64,000 nucleotides of DNA from Nocardia sp. SYP-A9097 (GTDB lineage Bacteria > Actinomycetota > Actinomycetes > Mycobacteriales > Mycobacteriaceae): positions 62,001 through 126,000 of the forward strand of contig NZ_WJIC01000017.1 of assembly GCF_009649815.1 (NCBI RefSeq), in the 5' to 3' direction. Positions 1-9,120 of the stretch are shown here, one piece after another. A program made the translations under genes and the position numbers. Position 1 is the first letter of the stretch. Each line of letters begins with the position of its first letter. Below the pieces are notes generated by a model. That model had not been told where the DNA came from. It saw nothing but the letters and a program-made list of their open reading frames with translations, and made no database searches.

Positions 1-1577
1 ACCCCGGCGTCGATCAGCACACCCTGCAATTCGGTGTAGATCTGCTGGCGGGCAGCCGAATCCGTCGACTGTACGGCGCGACTGAAGAGGTCGGCGACCC
101 GCGCGGCGGTGTCCGGCTTCTGTGCGTTGTGTGCCAGCGCCTTCGAATTGGCCAGCGCCTCCACCAGGATGAACTGCAGCGCACCGGGATCGGCGCGGGT
201 GAAGTAGGTATCGAGCAGGTCGTACTGACCGCCGCTGATGACCGCATTGCGCTCGGCCGCCGTGATCGTCTTCAGCTGCAATTCGATGCCCACCTTGCGC
301 AACTGGTCCTGGAAGAGCTCCGAACCCGTGGTGCCCGGGGCGATCGGCCAGACGAGTGTCAGCCGCTTGCCGTCCTTTGCGCGGTACTGGTCGCCGGGTG
401 CGAGTTTCCAACCAGCCGCATCCAGAATGCTCGCGGCCTGTTCCGGGTCGTAGGCGAGCTTGCCGCTCTGGGCGGCATAGTACGGCGTGGTGCTGTCGAA
501 CGGTCCGCCGACCACCGGGTAGTCCGACCCGAAAGTCGTTGCGGCGAAGGTCTTCAGGTCGACCGCGTGGTGCAGCGCCTGGCGCACATTATCGTCGGCC
601 AGCGGATGACCGTCGCTCACATTCGGATACAGGGTGTAGGAGACGCCGGGCAGCGGGCGCGAGCGCAGGTACGCGCCCGAGCGGCCGATGAGGTCGCGGT
701 CCTCCACCGTGAACGGGTTGCGCGGCCACGCGATATCGATCTGCCCGCTGACCAGGTTGCCGGTGCGTACACCGTTCTCGGCGACATAGCTGGCCTGGAT
801 CTTGTCCAGGTACGCGTCACCCTTGTTCTTGTTGAAGGGCGACGACCAGCGGTAGCCGGTACGGCGACTGAGCGAAACACCCTGTCCCGGCGTGTAATTG
901 TCGAGTTTGAACGCCCCCGAGCCGACTACATCGCCGAGGCAGCGCTGCTGTGGTGTCTTCTGGAAGGAGGCCGGGGACAGCAGCGCCAGGTTGGTGGTCG
1001 AGGTCGCCTGCAGGAAGGAGGCGTTCGGCCGGTTGAAGTGAAAGCGGACCGTCTTGGCGTCGATCGCCTGAGTCGATTCCAGTCCCACAATATAACTCGT
1101 GCCGTAGGCGGTGCCGTTCGAGGTGTGAGCGGCATCGAGGAAGCCGTCGAAGTTGGTTTTCACCGCCGCCGCGTCCAGCGGCGCGCCGTCGGCGAAGGTC
1201 ACTCCGTCACGCAGGGTGAAGGTGTAATCGAGGCCGTCGGCGCTGATCTGCCAGGCGGTGGCCAGCCACGGCACGATCTCTCCGGTATCGGGGTTCTGAT
1301 CGGTCAGTGAATCAGCGAAATTGCGGATCAGCGAGCGGTGTTCGATCCAGTAGGTCTGGAAGGGGTCGATGCAGGGGAAGGCCGCATTGTCCGGCCAGAA
1401 CGCGATACTGAGGGTGCCGCCGCGCACCGGGTCCTTACCCTCGCCGGACGGCCCGCTGGCCGTACCGCTGTTGCTGCCGCAGGCGCTGACCAGCAGGGTC
1501 ATCGCAGCGGCAACGGCTGCGGCGCAACGCCTTCCGGTCTTGCGTGCGGCGTGGGTACTACGGTTGGTGGTGGTCAT
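1..1577 (-). CDS. ABC transporter substrate-binding lipoprotein, family 5 (partial, C-terminus off window)
   Basis: The reading frame opens at the ATG at 1577 and runs off the left edge, so the C-terminus is missing. The N-terminus has a basic stretch, a hydrophobic segment and a lipobox V30-S31-A32-C33, indicating a lipid-anchored extracytoplasmic protein. The mature part reads as a peptide/opine/nickel-type solute-binding protein (SBP_bac_5): a 'DPVRGGTLSIAF' entry, 'TYTFTLRDGVTF'-like core and 'DDNVRQALHHAVD'. The start overlaps the stop of the upstream acyl-CoA-dehydrogenase-like gene as ATGA, so the two are probably translationally coupled. The permease and ATPase genes would lie beyond the window. 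By context it may bind an organosulfur compound or ester, which is inference; the family itself binds peptides, sugars and other small molecules. Confidence 0.88.
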   Translation of the reverse strand, partial: MTTTNRSTHAARKTGRRCAAAVAAAMTLLVSACGSNSGTASGPSGEGKDPVRGGTLSIAFWPDNAAFPCIDPFQTYWIEHRSLIRNFADSLTDQNPDTGEIVPWLATAWQISADGLDYTFTLRDGVTFADGAPLDAAAVKTNFDGFLDAAHTSNGTAYGTSYIVGLESTQAIDAKTVRFHFNRPNASFLQATSTTNLALLSPASFQKTPQQRCLGDVVGSGAFKLDNYTPGQGVSLSRRTGYRWSSPFNKNKGDAYLDKIQASYVAENGVRTGNLVSGQIDIAWPRNPFTVEDRDLIGRSGAYLRSRPLPGVSYTLYPNVSDGHPLADDNVRQALHHAVDLKTFAATTFGSDYPVVGGPFDSTTPYYAAQSGKLAYDPEQAASILDAAGWKLAPGDQYRAKDGKRLTLVWPIAPGTTGSELFQDQLRKVGIELQLKTITAAERNAVISGGQYDLLDTYFTRADPGALQFILVEALANSKALAHNAQKPDTAARVADLFSRAVQSTDSAARQQIYTELQGVLIDAG

Positions 1578-2764
1578 CGCGGGGTGATTCCTCGGGGTAG
1601 GTCCGGAACAAGCAGTGACCGGCCTGCGCTGAGCAGGGCCGCGTCCTCCTGGGGCGGGTGCACGCGCACACACAGCACATCGCGCAGATGGCGTTCGAGC
1701 GGGTGATGCCGGGTCAGCGCGGCGTTGCCGAGCGCGGCCACAGCGGTCTGTACCGCCGCGATCACCGACCGTGCGATGAGCACCTTCACTGCCGACAGTT
1801 GTTGCGCCACTTCTGGTTCACCGGCGGTGAGCCGGTGCAGTGTGCCGTACAGCAGGGTCTCGGCCTGCACAATCTGCGTGTCGATCTCACCGGCTACAAC
1901 CTGGATGCGCTCGGTCTCGGCGATGGGTTTGCCGAGCGCGGTCGGCACGCGGGTGCGCGCGTACTCGGCGAAGGCGGCGCGGGCGGCGCGCGCTACACCC
2001 ACATACAGTGCGGCGTGCCCGAAGGAGGCGGGCCCGGTCGCGACTGCCGGGTCGCGGTAGACGCCGTTCTGGAATGGAATCTCGGAGAAATTCTCCAGCG
2101 GCACTGCGACATTCGAGTAGCTGACGTCGTGGGTATTGGACGCGCGCAGCCCGAGGTGATCCCAGGTGTCGTGCCAGGTGATGCCGTCGGCCTCGGCCGG
2201 AACGATGAGATGTCCCACCCGGGCTGGAGATTCATCGGTCAGTACCCACACCAGGTGGTAGGCCAGAGCGGTGCCGCCGGTGGCGAATGTTTTGTGCCCA
2301 TCGAGAATCCACCCGTTCTCGGTGCGTCGGGCAATTGTCGCGGGCAGGCCGCCTCGGGCGGGCGCACCCAGTTCGGGCTCGGCGCGCACCGCGTTGACCA
2401 GCGTTGGCTGTTCGGCAGACCGGCGAACCAGGTCCGCGTAGAGCTCCGTGGGCCAGTGTCCGGCGGCCGCCTGCGCCAGATGCGCACCCAGGTTGTTGGC
2501 GGCCAGTAGCGCCACCGACGGATCACCCTCGCCGATCGCGACCAGGATGCGCACCACATCGCTGTGACCCAGTTCAGGGCCGCCGTAGCGCGCGGCCACC
2601 GTGGCGGTGAGATAGCCGCCGCGTTGCGCCGCAAGCAGCCCGGCCTCCGGCACGGCGCCACTGCGATCGTATGTGGCCGCCGTGGCGGCGATTTCGGCGG
2701 TCAGAGCCGCGAGCGCGGCGGGGGAGGTGTCCGGAACCACGAGGGTGCGGGCCGCGGTGGTCAC
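1574..2764 (-). CDS. acyl-CoA dehydrogenase family flavoprotein (SfnB/DszC-like)
   Basis: A 396-residue protein with the acyl-CoA dehydrogenase fold order: helical N-terminus, a middle beta domain containing 'GWILDGHKTFATGG' (about residue 150) and a C-terminal helical bundle. It starts with GTG at 2764 overlapping the TGA of the upstream monooxygenase gene (GTGA). Together with a flavin-dependent monooxygenase, this points to the SfnB/DszC-like subgroup that acts on sulfones or other organosulfur compounds rather than to a beta-oxidation enzyme; that subgroup call is inference. Middle gene of a tight minus-strand operon: monooxygenase, this gene, binding protein. Confidence 0.85.
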   Translation of the reverse strand: MTTAARTLVVPDTSPAALAALTAEIAATAATYDRSGAVPEAGLLAAQRGGYLTATVAARYGGPELGHSDVVRILVAIGEGDPSVALLAANNLGAHLAQAAAGHWPTELYADLVRRSAEQPTLVNAVRAEPELGAPARGGLPATIARRTENGWILDGHKTFATGGTALAYHLVWVLTDESPARVGHLIVPAEADGITWHDTWDHLGLRASNTHDVSYSNVAVPLENFSEIPFQNGVYRDPAVATGPASFGHAALYVGVARAARAAFAEYARTRVPTALGKPIAETERIQVVAGEIDTQIVQAETLLYGTLHRLTAGEPEVAQQLSAVKVLIARSVIAAVQTAVAALGNAALTRHHPLERHLRDVLCVRVHPPQEDAALLSAGRSLLVPDLPRGITPR

Positions 2765-3948
2765 GAGCGACCGGCCGTGGTCAGTGCGCCCGGATGCTCG
2801 CCCTGCAGGGTCCCGCGCCGACCGGTGGCCTTACGGTGTTCGAGCTCCTGCCGAACCAGGGGCAGCACATAGCGCCCGTAGTCGATGACGTCGTTGAGGG
2901 TGTCGTATCCGCGGATCGATACCAGGCTCGCGCCGAGGTCGATGTAGTCCAGAATGGCCGCTGCCACCGTCTCCGGGCTGCCGACCAGTGCCGTCGACGC
3001 GCCCTGGCCGTTGGTGGCGGCCGCTGTCCGGGTCCACAGTGCGCGATCGTAGATCTCCTGGCGCTCAGCGAATTCCAGTGCGCGCTGCGACCCGACATTC
3101 TGTGGCGTGGCCTTGCTCGCGTTGCGGAAGGCGCCGGTCTCGAAGGTGCGGGAGATGCGATCGACATAGTCGTGCGCCTTCGCCCAGGCCAGCTCGTCGG
3201 TGCGATCGATAATGGGACGGAAGGTCACCCAGATACGCGGCCGGTCGCTGCGCCCGGCCGCCTCGGCAATACCGTGTACGCGCTCGATCTGAGCGGCGAT
3301 GTCGGCCAGCGGTTCTCCCCAGAAGGAGAAGATATCGGCCTGGCGACCGCCGATCTCGAAGGCGGCATCGGACTGCCCGCCGATGGAAATCGGAATGGCT
3401 GCGGCGTACGGCGGGAATCCGGGCCCGAAGTTGTCGAATCGGTAGTGCTCGCCGGCATGGGAGAACGGCTGTGTCTCGGTCCACGACCGACGCAGCACGT
3501 CCACGAATTCGCCGGTGCGCGAATACCTTTCGGCCTTGGAGAGGTAATCGCCCTGGCGTGCCTGCTCGGCATCGCTGCCACCGGAGATCAGGTGTACCAC
3601 CGCGCGGCCCTCGGTCAGCTGGTCCAGGGTGGCCAGCTGCTGCGCCGCTACCGTCGGGAACACCGTATTCGGGCGGACCGCCACAATCGGCTTGAGCCGC
3701 TCGCTCAGCTGCCCGACGGCCGATGCGAGGACGAACGAGTCCGCCGAGGACGAGCCGTACGGCAGCAGGGTGGCGTCGAATCCGGCATCCTCGAGTGTTC
3801 GCACATACCGCCGCACGAATGGCAGGTCGATCCCCCGGGACGGGATCGGCGTGAGCTCGGTCGAGGCATTGGTATGGGTGAGGCTGATGAATTCGACCTC
3901 GGTGGCCGCAGTGGCGGGCACGGCATCCGCGGCAGGATCGGCAGTCAT
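2761..3948 (-). CDS. LLM-class flavin-dependent monooxygenase (SsuD-like)
   Basis: 395 residues with the bacterial luciferase-like architecture of alkanesulfonate monooxygenases: 'LPFVRRYVRTLEDAGFDATLLPYG', 'LKPIVAVRPN', 'GRAVVHLISGGSDAEQARQGD' and 'YAAAIPISIGGQSDAAFEIGG' are hallmarks. The family uses reduced FMN and oxygen to cleave sulfonates or oxygenate related substrates. It is the first gene of the minus-strand operon and is divergent from a LysR regulator, an arrangement common for sulfur-starvation genes. The flavin reductase partner is not in the window. Substrate unknown; an aliphatic sulfonate or sulfone is the leading guess. Confidence 0.9.
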   Translation of the reverse strand: MTADPAADAVPATAATEVEFISLTHTNASTELTPIPSRGIDLPFVRRYVRTLEDAGFDATLLPYGSSSADSFVLASAVGQLSERLKPIVAVRPNTVFPTVAAQQLATLDQLTEGRAVVHLISGGSDAEQARQGDYLSKAERYSRTGEFVDVLRRSWTETQPFSHAGEHYRFDNFGPGFPPYAAAIPISIGGQSDAAFEIGGRQADIFSFWGEPLADIAAQIERVHGIAEAAGRSDRPRIWVTFRPIIDRTDELAWAKAHDYVDRISRTFETGAFRNASKATPQNVGSQRALEFAERQEIYDRALWTRTAAATNGQGASTALVGSPETVAAAILDYIDLGASLVSIRGYDTLNDVIDYGRYVLPLVRQELEHRKATGRRGTLQGEHPGALTTAGRS

Positions 3949-4176
3949 GAAATTCCTCTCGGAGACGGCGCTCGATGTATTTCGGCCATGCTAAGGAGCA
4001 CAGGTGGGTCGAAACCAGAGTTCTTTTCATGGATTTCAGTTCGTATTGCCGATAGCAACCGATAGTCGAAATACACTCGACCCATTTCGATCTCGCAGAT
4101 TCGAACGGTACACAAAAGCGTCGAAGCCTAGTTGGATCAATTCGACTTGTCGTACCTACACAAGGTGGAATGCAAC
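3949..4176. promoter_or_regulatory. divergent promoter region between monooxygenase operon and LysR gene
   Basis: A 228-base intergenic stretch, locally AT-richer (about 4000-4130) than the flanking genes. It contains a tandem CGATAG repeat inside the imperfect inverted element GTATT...AAATAC near 4044-4075. LysR regulators normally bind such regions with T-N11-A motifs, so this is the likely operator for both directions. No exact site can be assigned from sequence alone. Confidence 0.45.
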
Positions 4177-5055
4177 ATGGCGGACCCGCTGGATCTGACA
4201 CATCTGCGCACGCTGGTGACCATCGCCGATACCGGTGGTTTTCGCCGGGCCGCCGATGCCCTGCACCTCAGCCAGCCTTCGGTCAGCCAGCACATTCGCC
4301 TGCTGGAACGGCGGCTGAAGCTGCCCCTGCTGGAAAAGGACGGGCGCGGTTCACATTTCACCGCAGACGGGCAACGCCTGCTGGTAGAGGCCCGCGCACT
4401 GCTATCGGTGCACGATGAAATGCTGGCCCGATTCATGCCGGCCGAGCATCAGCGCATCAGTGTCGGCTCCACCGAGCACTCCGCCGACGGGCTCCTGCCG
4501 GAACTGCTCGCAGTACTGCGTGAGGCGTATCCCCAGACGTATCTGCATTTCCGGATCGACCGGTCGACCGCACTCACCGATTCGGTGCTCAAGGGCGCCC
4601 TCGATTTCGCGGTTGTGCTGGGCGGCAATGGCGATCCCGTCGGGAGCGAGGTCGGCGAACTCGGGCTGCGCTGGGTGGCCGGGCCGCGCTGGCAGCTGCC
4701 GCGCCTCCCCGAACCCATCTCCCTGGTGGCCTTCGAAGAGCCGTGCGGACTGCGCCAGCGTGCGGTACAGCGACTCACCGAACTCGGCTACCAGGTGTCG
4801 GTGACCGCGGAATCCGGCAATCTCGATGGCGTATTGGCCGCGGCCAAAGCCGGACTGGGAATCGCCCTGCTGCCGTTCCATACCGCCGTCCCCGAAGGAG
4901 TGACCGAGGTGTCCGCGCTGCCCGCGATGGGGTCGATCGATGTGCGATTGGTCGCGCGGCGAGGGCTCGCTCACGATATCGAGCGCACTGCCATCGATGC
5001 GATTACCGCGCACTACCGTTCCATGACCGGCCGACGACTACGAGGTGTCGCATAA
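4177..5055 (+). CDS. LysR family transcriptional regulator
   Basis: 292 residues from the ATG at 4177, chosen because AAGGTGGA lies 7 bases upstream; an in-frame ATG at 4132 has no ribosome site. The N-terminus is a typical LysR winged helix ('LRTLVTIADTGGFRRAADALHLSQPSVSQHIRLLERRL', about residues 7-45), followed by a periplasmic-binding-protein-like effector domain. Divergent from the LLM monooxygenase operon, so likely its activator or repressor. The stop codon overlaps the next start (TAATG), coupling it to the sulfurtransferase gene. Confidence 0.93.
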   Translation: MADPLDLTHLRTLVTIADTGGFRRAADALHLSQPSVSQHIRLLERRLKLPLLEKDGRGSHFTADGQRLLVEARALLSVHDEMLARFMPAEHQRISVGSTEHSADGLLPELLAVLREAYPQTYLHFRIDRSTALTDSVLKGALDFAVVLGGNGDPVGSEVGELGLRWVAGPRWQLPRLPEPISLVAFEEPCGLRQRAVQRLTELGYQVSVTAESGNLDGVLAAAKAGLGIALLPFHTAVPEGVTEVSALPAMGSIDVRLVARRGLAHDIERTAIDAITAHYRSMTGRRLRGVA

Positions 5056-5924
5056 TGCCTTCCCGTGCAGAAACTCTCATCACCGTCGATGAACTGGCTG
5101 ACTTGATCACCGCGATCGAACCGATCGTCGTACTCGATGTGCGGTGGCAGCTGGATCGCCCGGATGGGCGAGATGCGTACGCCGAGAGCCACATTCCCGG
5201 AGCGGTGTACGTTGACCTGGAGACCGAACTGTCCGACCACTCGGTGTTGGGCCGGGGACGTCATCCGCTGCCGTCGGGATCGGCGCTGCAGGCGACGGCC
5301 CGGCGCTGGGGAGTGCGGGACGGTGTTCCGATCATCGTGTACGACAACTGGAATCGAGCCGGATCAGCGCGTGCGTGGTGGGTGCTGCGGGCAGCCGGAA
5401 TCGCCGATATCCGCATTCTCGATGGTGGCCTCGGTGCCTGGGTGGCGGCCGGGCGTGAGGTGGCCGCGGGCGCCGTCCATCCACCGCTCGGTGATGTGCA
5501 TATCGAGCACGAGGATCTGTATGTCGGTGCGTTGGCGACGGTGGACGCCGACGAAGCGGCGGTGCTGGCCGACGCCGGCGCACTGATCGATGCGCGGGCA
5601 CCGGAGCGATTCCGCGGCGAGGTCGAACCGGTCGATGCGGTGCCGGGGCATGTGCCCGGCGCCCGGAATGTGCCCAGCGGCGCGGTCCTGGACGAACACG
5701 GATTCTTCCGTCCGGCAGCCGAATTGGAAGCGCTGTTCAAGCAGGTCCGCGACGCCGACCGGGTGGGCGCGTACTGTGGCTCCGGAGTCACCGCGGCGGT
5801 GGATATCGCCGCGCTGCGGGTCCTCGGCATCGATGCGGCGCTGTTCCCGGGTTCCTGGTCGCAGTGGAGTTCGGAGACCGGGCGGCCGATCGCGACCGGA
5901 ATCAGTACGCCTTTCCCGGATTGA
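5055..5924 (+). CDS. two-domain sulfurtransferase (rhodanese / 3-mercaptopyruvate type)
   Basis: 289 residues. The upstream-extended frame is a shadow of the LysR gene; the ATG at 5055 overlaps the LysR stop by one base. Two rhodanese domains are visible: an N-terminal one ('VVLDVRW...AESHIPGAVYVDLE') and a catalytic C-terminal one ('LIDARAPERFRGE...GHVPGARNVP'), with the active-site loop YCGSGV and persulfide cysteine C241. A CGSGVTA-type loop is common in 3-mercaptopyruvate and thiosulfate sulfurtransferases. Co-transcription with a LysR gene facing an organosulfur monooxygenase operon supports a role in sulfur assimilation. The 3' end overlaps the convergent FAD oxidase gene by 23 bases. 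Confidence 0.92.
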   Translation: MPSRAETLITVDELADLITAIEPIVVLDVRWQLDRPDGRDAYAESHIPGAVYVDLETELSDHSVLGRGRHPLPSGSALQATARRWGVRDGVPIIVYDNWNRAGSARAWWVLRAAGIADIRILDGGLGAWVAAGREVAAGAVHPPLGDVHIEHEDLYVGALATVDADEAAVLADAGALIDARAPERFRGEVEPVDAVPGHVPGARNVPSGAVLDEHGFFRPAAELEALFKQVRDADRVGAYCGSGVTAAVDIAALRVLGIDAALFPGSWSQWSSETGRPIATGISTPFPD

Positions 5925-7293
5925 ACAGCCCCTGCGGGTCCAGCGCACGGCGAATCTGCCGCTGCACTCGCAGGGCATCCGGTCCCTGTTCGCGCTCGAG
6001 CCATTGCCGCTTGAGCACTCCCACACCATGTTCACCGGTGATGGTGCCGCCCAATTCCAGTGCGGTGGCGAATATTTCATCGGCGGCCGCGGTGGCACGC
6101 GCAGCGGCGCCCGCATCGTCGCCGGGCACCACGATGATCGGGTGCAGATTGCCGTCCCCGGCATGTCCGAAGGTGTAGATACGACTGTGGTGGCGGGTGG
6201 CGACCTCGGTGATCCGGCGCACCGCCTCGGCGATTCGGGACCGCGGCACCGCGATGTCCTCGATCAAGGCCCGCCCGTGCCGTTCGAGCGCGGGTAAGGC
6301 CGCGCGGCGGATCGCCAGCAGTTCTGCGGCAGCCTCGGCATCATCGCCCACCTGAATGCGAGAGGTGTACTGCCGGAACACATCCGAGATGATGTCGGCC
6401 TCCGCCCGGGCGCCGAATCCGTCGGCCTGCGCCACCACGAACGCACCGGCGGACCGCGTGCGCACGCCGAGCAGATCCTGCGCTTCCCGTAACGAGGCCT
6501 CGTCCAGTAGTTCCAGCATCGCAGGACGTACGCGCGCGGCCAGTACCGCCGCGGTGGCGGCGGCCGCCTGCTCGACATCATCGAAATAGGCCGCCACGGT
6601 GAGCGTCTGCACCGGTACCGGCTGCAATCGGACCACGGCCTCCACGATCACCCCCAGCGTTCCCTCCGAGCCGGTGAACAGCCTGGTCAGATCAAGCCCC
6701 GCAACACCTTTCGCCGTTCGGCGGCCGGTGTGCACGAGGCTGCCGTCCGCAAGCACGACGCCGAGCCCGAGTACCGCGTCACCGGTCACCCCGTACTTGA
6801 CGCAGCGCAGGCCACCGGCATTGGTGGCGATATTGCCGCCGATCGTCGAGATGGCGATGCTGGCCGGATCGGGCGTATAGCGCAGACCGTGCAGTCCGGC
6901 CGCCGCGTCCAGCGTCGCCCCGCTCACGCCCGCTTCGACGGCCGCCCACTCGTCGACGGTCGAAATCTCCAGAATCCGGCGCAGCCCACTGACGTCGAGC
7001 ACCAGCGTCCCCGCCCCGGCCGACGCGCCACCGGCCAATCCGGTTCCGGCTCCACGCACCACCACCGAAAGACCTTGTTCGGCAGCCAGAGTCACCGCCC
7101 GTCGCACGTCATCGACGTCCACCGCGCGCACGACGACCTCTGGTGCGCCGGATGGTTCATACCCGGACCGATCGATCCGGTACTCGCCGGGAATCTCCGA
7201 ACCGAACAGCACGGCACCGGAAAACGCCGCTACCCCGGCGGTCGAAAGGCTCATCACCCGTTCATCATCGCCGAGCACAACCCCGAATTGCAT
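5902..7293 (-). CDS. FAD-linked oxidase, glycolate oxidase GlcD / D-lactate dehydrogenase family
   Basis: 463 residues. An N-terminal FAD_binding_4 domain (VAO/PCMH fold) shows 'VVVRGAGTGLAGGAS' and 'IGGNIATNAGGLRCVKYG'; the C-terminal FAD-oxidase domain shows 'TFGHAGDGNLHP' and 'GEHGVG', which are diagnostic of the GlcD/DLD/D-2-hydroxyglutarate dehydrogenase family. It oxidises a D-2-hydroxy acid; the substrate is not predictable. An internal ATG at 7254 is an alternative start; the ATG at 7293 has a GGAG about 17 bases upstream, so the start is uncertain. It is not obviously in an operon. Confidence 0.9.
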   Translation of the reverse strand: MQFGVVLGDDERVMSLSTAGVAAFSGAVLFGSEIPGEYRIDRSGYEPSGAPEVVVRAVDVDDVRRAVTLAAEQGLSVVVRGAGTGLAGGASAGAGTLVLDVSGLRRILEISTVDEWAAVEAGVSGATLDAAAGLHGLRYTPDPASIAISTIGGNIATNAGGLRCVKYGVTGDAVLGLGVVLADGSLVHTGRRTAKGVAGLDLTRLFTGSEGTLGVIVEAVVRLQPVPVQTLTVAAYFDDVEQAAAATAAVLAARVRPAMLELLDEASLREAQDLLGVRTRSAGAFVVAQADGFGARAEADIISDVFRQYTSRIQVGDDAEAAAELLAIRRAALPALERHGRALIEDIAVPRSRIAEAVRRITEVATRHHSRIYTFGHAGDGNLHPIIVVPGDDAGAAARATAAADEIFATALELGGTITGEHGVGVLKRQWLEREQGPDALRVQRQIRRALDPQGLFNPGKAY

Positions 7294-7794
7294 TGCCGAA
7301 CCGATCGGAATCTCCTATGCGTGGTCAATGGCTGTAGCAGACCCCGGAATCTGCCGCGAGCTCATCAGGTGGGGCAGCGGCTGACGCCGCGATCGGTGGC
7401 GATTGCGATCGGGCCGGGAACTCGTAATGGCCGATGTCAATTGCATACGCGGCGGGCGCTCCGATGAGGGCACCCGGCGCGGCTCCAGAACGGCGGATTC
7501 GATTGCCGTGTAAGAGATCTGGCGAAGTCACCGTACTCGTCCGGTGATGACGGGTATCGCGGTCGGTGACTGCCGCGCCGGGTGCGCTTCAAGCTTGGCC
7601 GCCCGGACGAGTGCGGCCAAGCGCTCGCACTGACCTGAAAGTCGTACATTTGCGCTGAATTCGGTGTGTGGAACGGTTGGTCACCGAGCAGAACCTCCGG
7701 CGACCATCTCGGCGGCCGCTCACCGGGTTGTGCGTCGAGGCGCACCCACTACCTTGGTGAGCGCCCAGGGGCGATTCAGATTGTTGTGTACGGG
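7294..7794. other. intergenic region, no convincing gene
   Basis: About 500 bases between the GlcD-like gene and the aldo/keto reductase gene. Short frames here show no family signature and no ribosome site. The only structure seen is the inverted repeat at 7593-7622, listed separately. Confidence 0.6.
7593..7622. terminator. hairpin, possible terminator
   Basis: A perfect 10-base stem, GCTTGGCCGC paired with GCGGCCAAGC, separated by 10 bases. There is no T-tract. It lies about 170 bases beyond the stop of the minus-strand aldo/keto reductase gene, so it may be the end of that transcript. Confidence 0.4.
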
Positions 7795-8775
7795 TCAGAA
7801 GAAGGTGGGCATTCGAGGAACGTAGGGCTGTTCGAGGGAATCGATCTCCTTGTCGGTCAGCTCGATATCGAGGGCTGCGACGGCGTCGGCGAGATGATGG
7901 GGTTTGGTCGCGCCGACGATCGGGGCGGAGACGATCGGGTTCTTCAGGACCCATGCCATGCCGATTTGGGCCATCGATACGCCGCGGGCCTCGGCGATCT
8001 TCGCGACGGCTTCGACGATGGCTCGGTCGGTGTCCAGGAATGTCGGGCGGCCCCACGGGTCCTTGCCCGTGTTGGTCTCGCCGCGGGGGGTCGAGACCTC
8101 GCCCCAGGGCCGGGCGATTCTCCCCCCGGCCAGTGGGCTCCATGGGATCGACCCCACACCCTGGTCGGCAAGCAGCCCGAACATCTCGCGTTCCTCTTCT
8201 CGCTGGGTGAGGCTGTACTGGTCCTGCATGGACACGAACCGGGTCCAGCCGTTCGTCTCGGCGGCGTGTTGCATCTTTGCGAAGCGCCACGCCCACATCG
8301 AGGATGCGCCTAGGTAGCGGACCTTGCCTGCCTTGACCACGTCGTGCAGTGCCTCCATCGTCTCCTCCACCGGGGTGTCCGGGTCGAAGCGATGGATCTG
8401 GTACAGGTCGACGTAGTCGGTGCCCAGGCGGCGCAGCGAGGCATCGATCTGCTCCAAGACTGCTTTGCGAGACAGACCTGAGCCGCCCGGGCCCTCATGC
8501 ATCGGCATGAACAATTTGGTGGCCAGCACGACGTCCTCGCGCTTGGTGTACTTCCGCAACGCCCGGCCGACGATCTCTTCCGAGGTGCCCAAGCCGTAGA
8601 TGTTCGCGGTGTCCCAGAATGTCACTCCGAGTTCGACGGCCTGGCGGAAGATCGGCTCGGCGGCGGCGTCGTCGAGCACCCAGGACATGCGCTGGGCGGG
8701 GTCGCCGAAGCTCATGCAGCCCAGTGCGATTCGGCTGATCTTCAATCCCGATGTTCCCAAGCGTGTGTGTTGCAT
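7795..8775 (-). CDS. aldo/keto reductase (YajO-like)
   Basis: 326 residues from the ATG at 8775, which is preceded by GAGGAG; the longer frame upstream has no ribosome site and odd composition. The AKR catalytic tetrad is visible: Asp/Tyr in 'FWDTANIYG', Lys in 'VVLATKLFMP' and His in 'LYQIHRFDPD'. The C-terminus carries the NADPH-binding 'SAPIVGATKPHHL'. It reduces carbonyl compounds with NADPH; physiological substrate unknown. Monocistronic as far as can be seen. Confidence 0.92.
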   Translation of the reverse strand: MQHTRLGTSGLKISRIALGCMSFGDPAQRMSWVLDDAAAEPIFRQAVELGVTFWDTANIYGLGTSEEIVGRALRKYTKREDVVLATKLFMPMHEGPGGSGLSRKAVLEQIDASLRRLGTDYVDLYQIHRFDPDTPVEETMEALHDVVKAGKVRYLGASSMWAWRFAKMQHAAETNGWTRFVSMQDQYSLTQREEEREMFGLLADQGVGSIPWSPLAGGRIARPWGEVSTPRGETNTGKDPWGRPTFLDTDRAIVEAVAKIAEARGVSMAQIGMAWVLKNPIVSAPIVGATKPHHLADAVAALDIELTDKEIDSLEQPYVPRMPTFF

Positions 8776-9120
8776 GGCCAACTCCTCTTCGGTTGTGGCG
8801 TGCGGCGAGTTCGGCGCGGTCCGCTGGGTTCGACCGCAGGTCGGCGGCGGTGGTCTGGCGGCGAGGTATCGAGGCGTCTTCGTGCCGGGTAGCGGCAGCA
8901 ATATGCGGGCGTATCGAAGGGCCGGGCTAAGAATGAGCCGGCTATGGTCCTCGCGGTTTGGGAGTTCCAGGACCTGCGGTCGGACAGGCCGAGCGGAATC
9001 AACTCTACTTCGTTACCCGAGCTTACGGTTGTGATTGCCCGGGTGAACCTCGAACTCTGCGTATCCGAGCGAAGAGCGGCGCTGTTCGTGACCGACTCCG
9101 CTGTGGGGCAATCACTTCCG
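8776..9120. other. intergenic region upstream of aldo/keto reductase
   Basis: 345 bases containing the promoter of the minus-strand aldo/keto reductase and the 3' flank of the XRE regulator gene. A 139-codon frame on the minus strand spans it but overlaps the start of the reductase, has no domain signature and is rejected. Confidence 0.5.

Noticed and set aside
129-1310. 393-codon plus-strand frame
   Set aside because: It is antisense to a clear solute-binding lipoprotein gene and has no domain signature.
2671-4065. 464-codon plus-strand frame
   Set aside because: Antisense to the LLM monooxygenase gene, which has diagnostic motifs.
7437-7745. 102-codon minus-strand frame in the gap after the GlcD-like gene
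   Set aside because: Low-complexity composition, no ribosome site, spans a hairpin.
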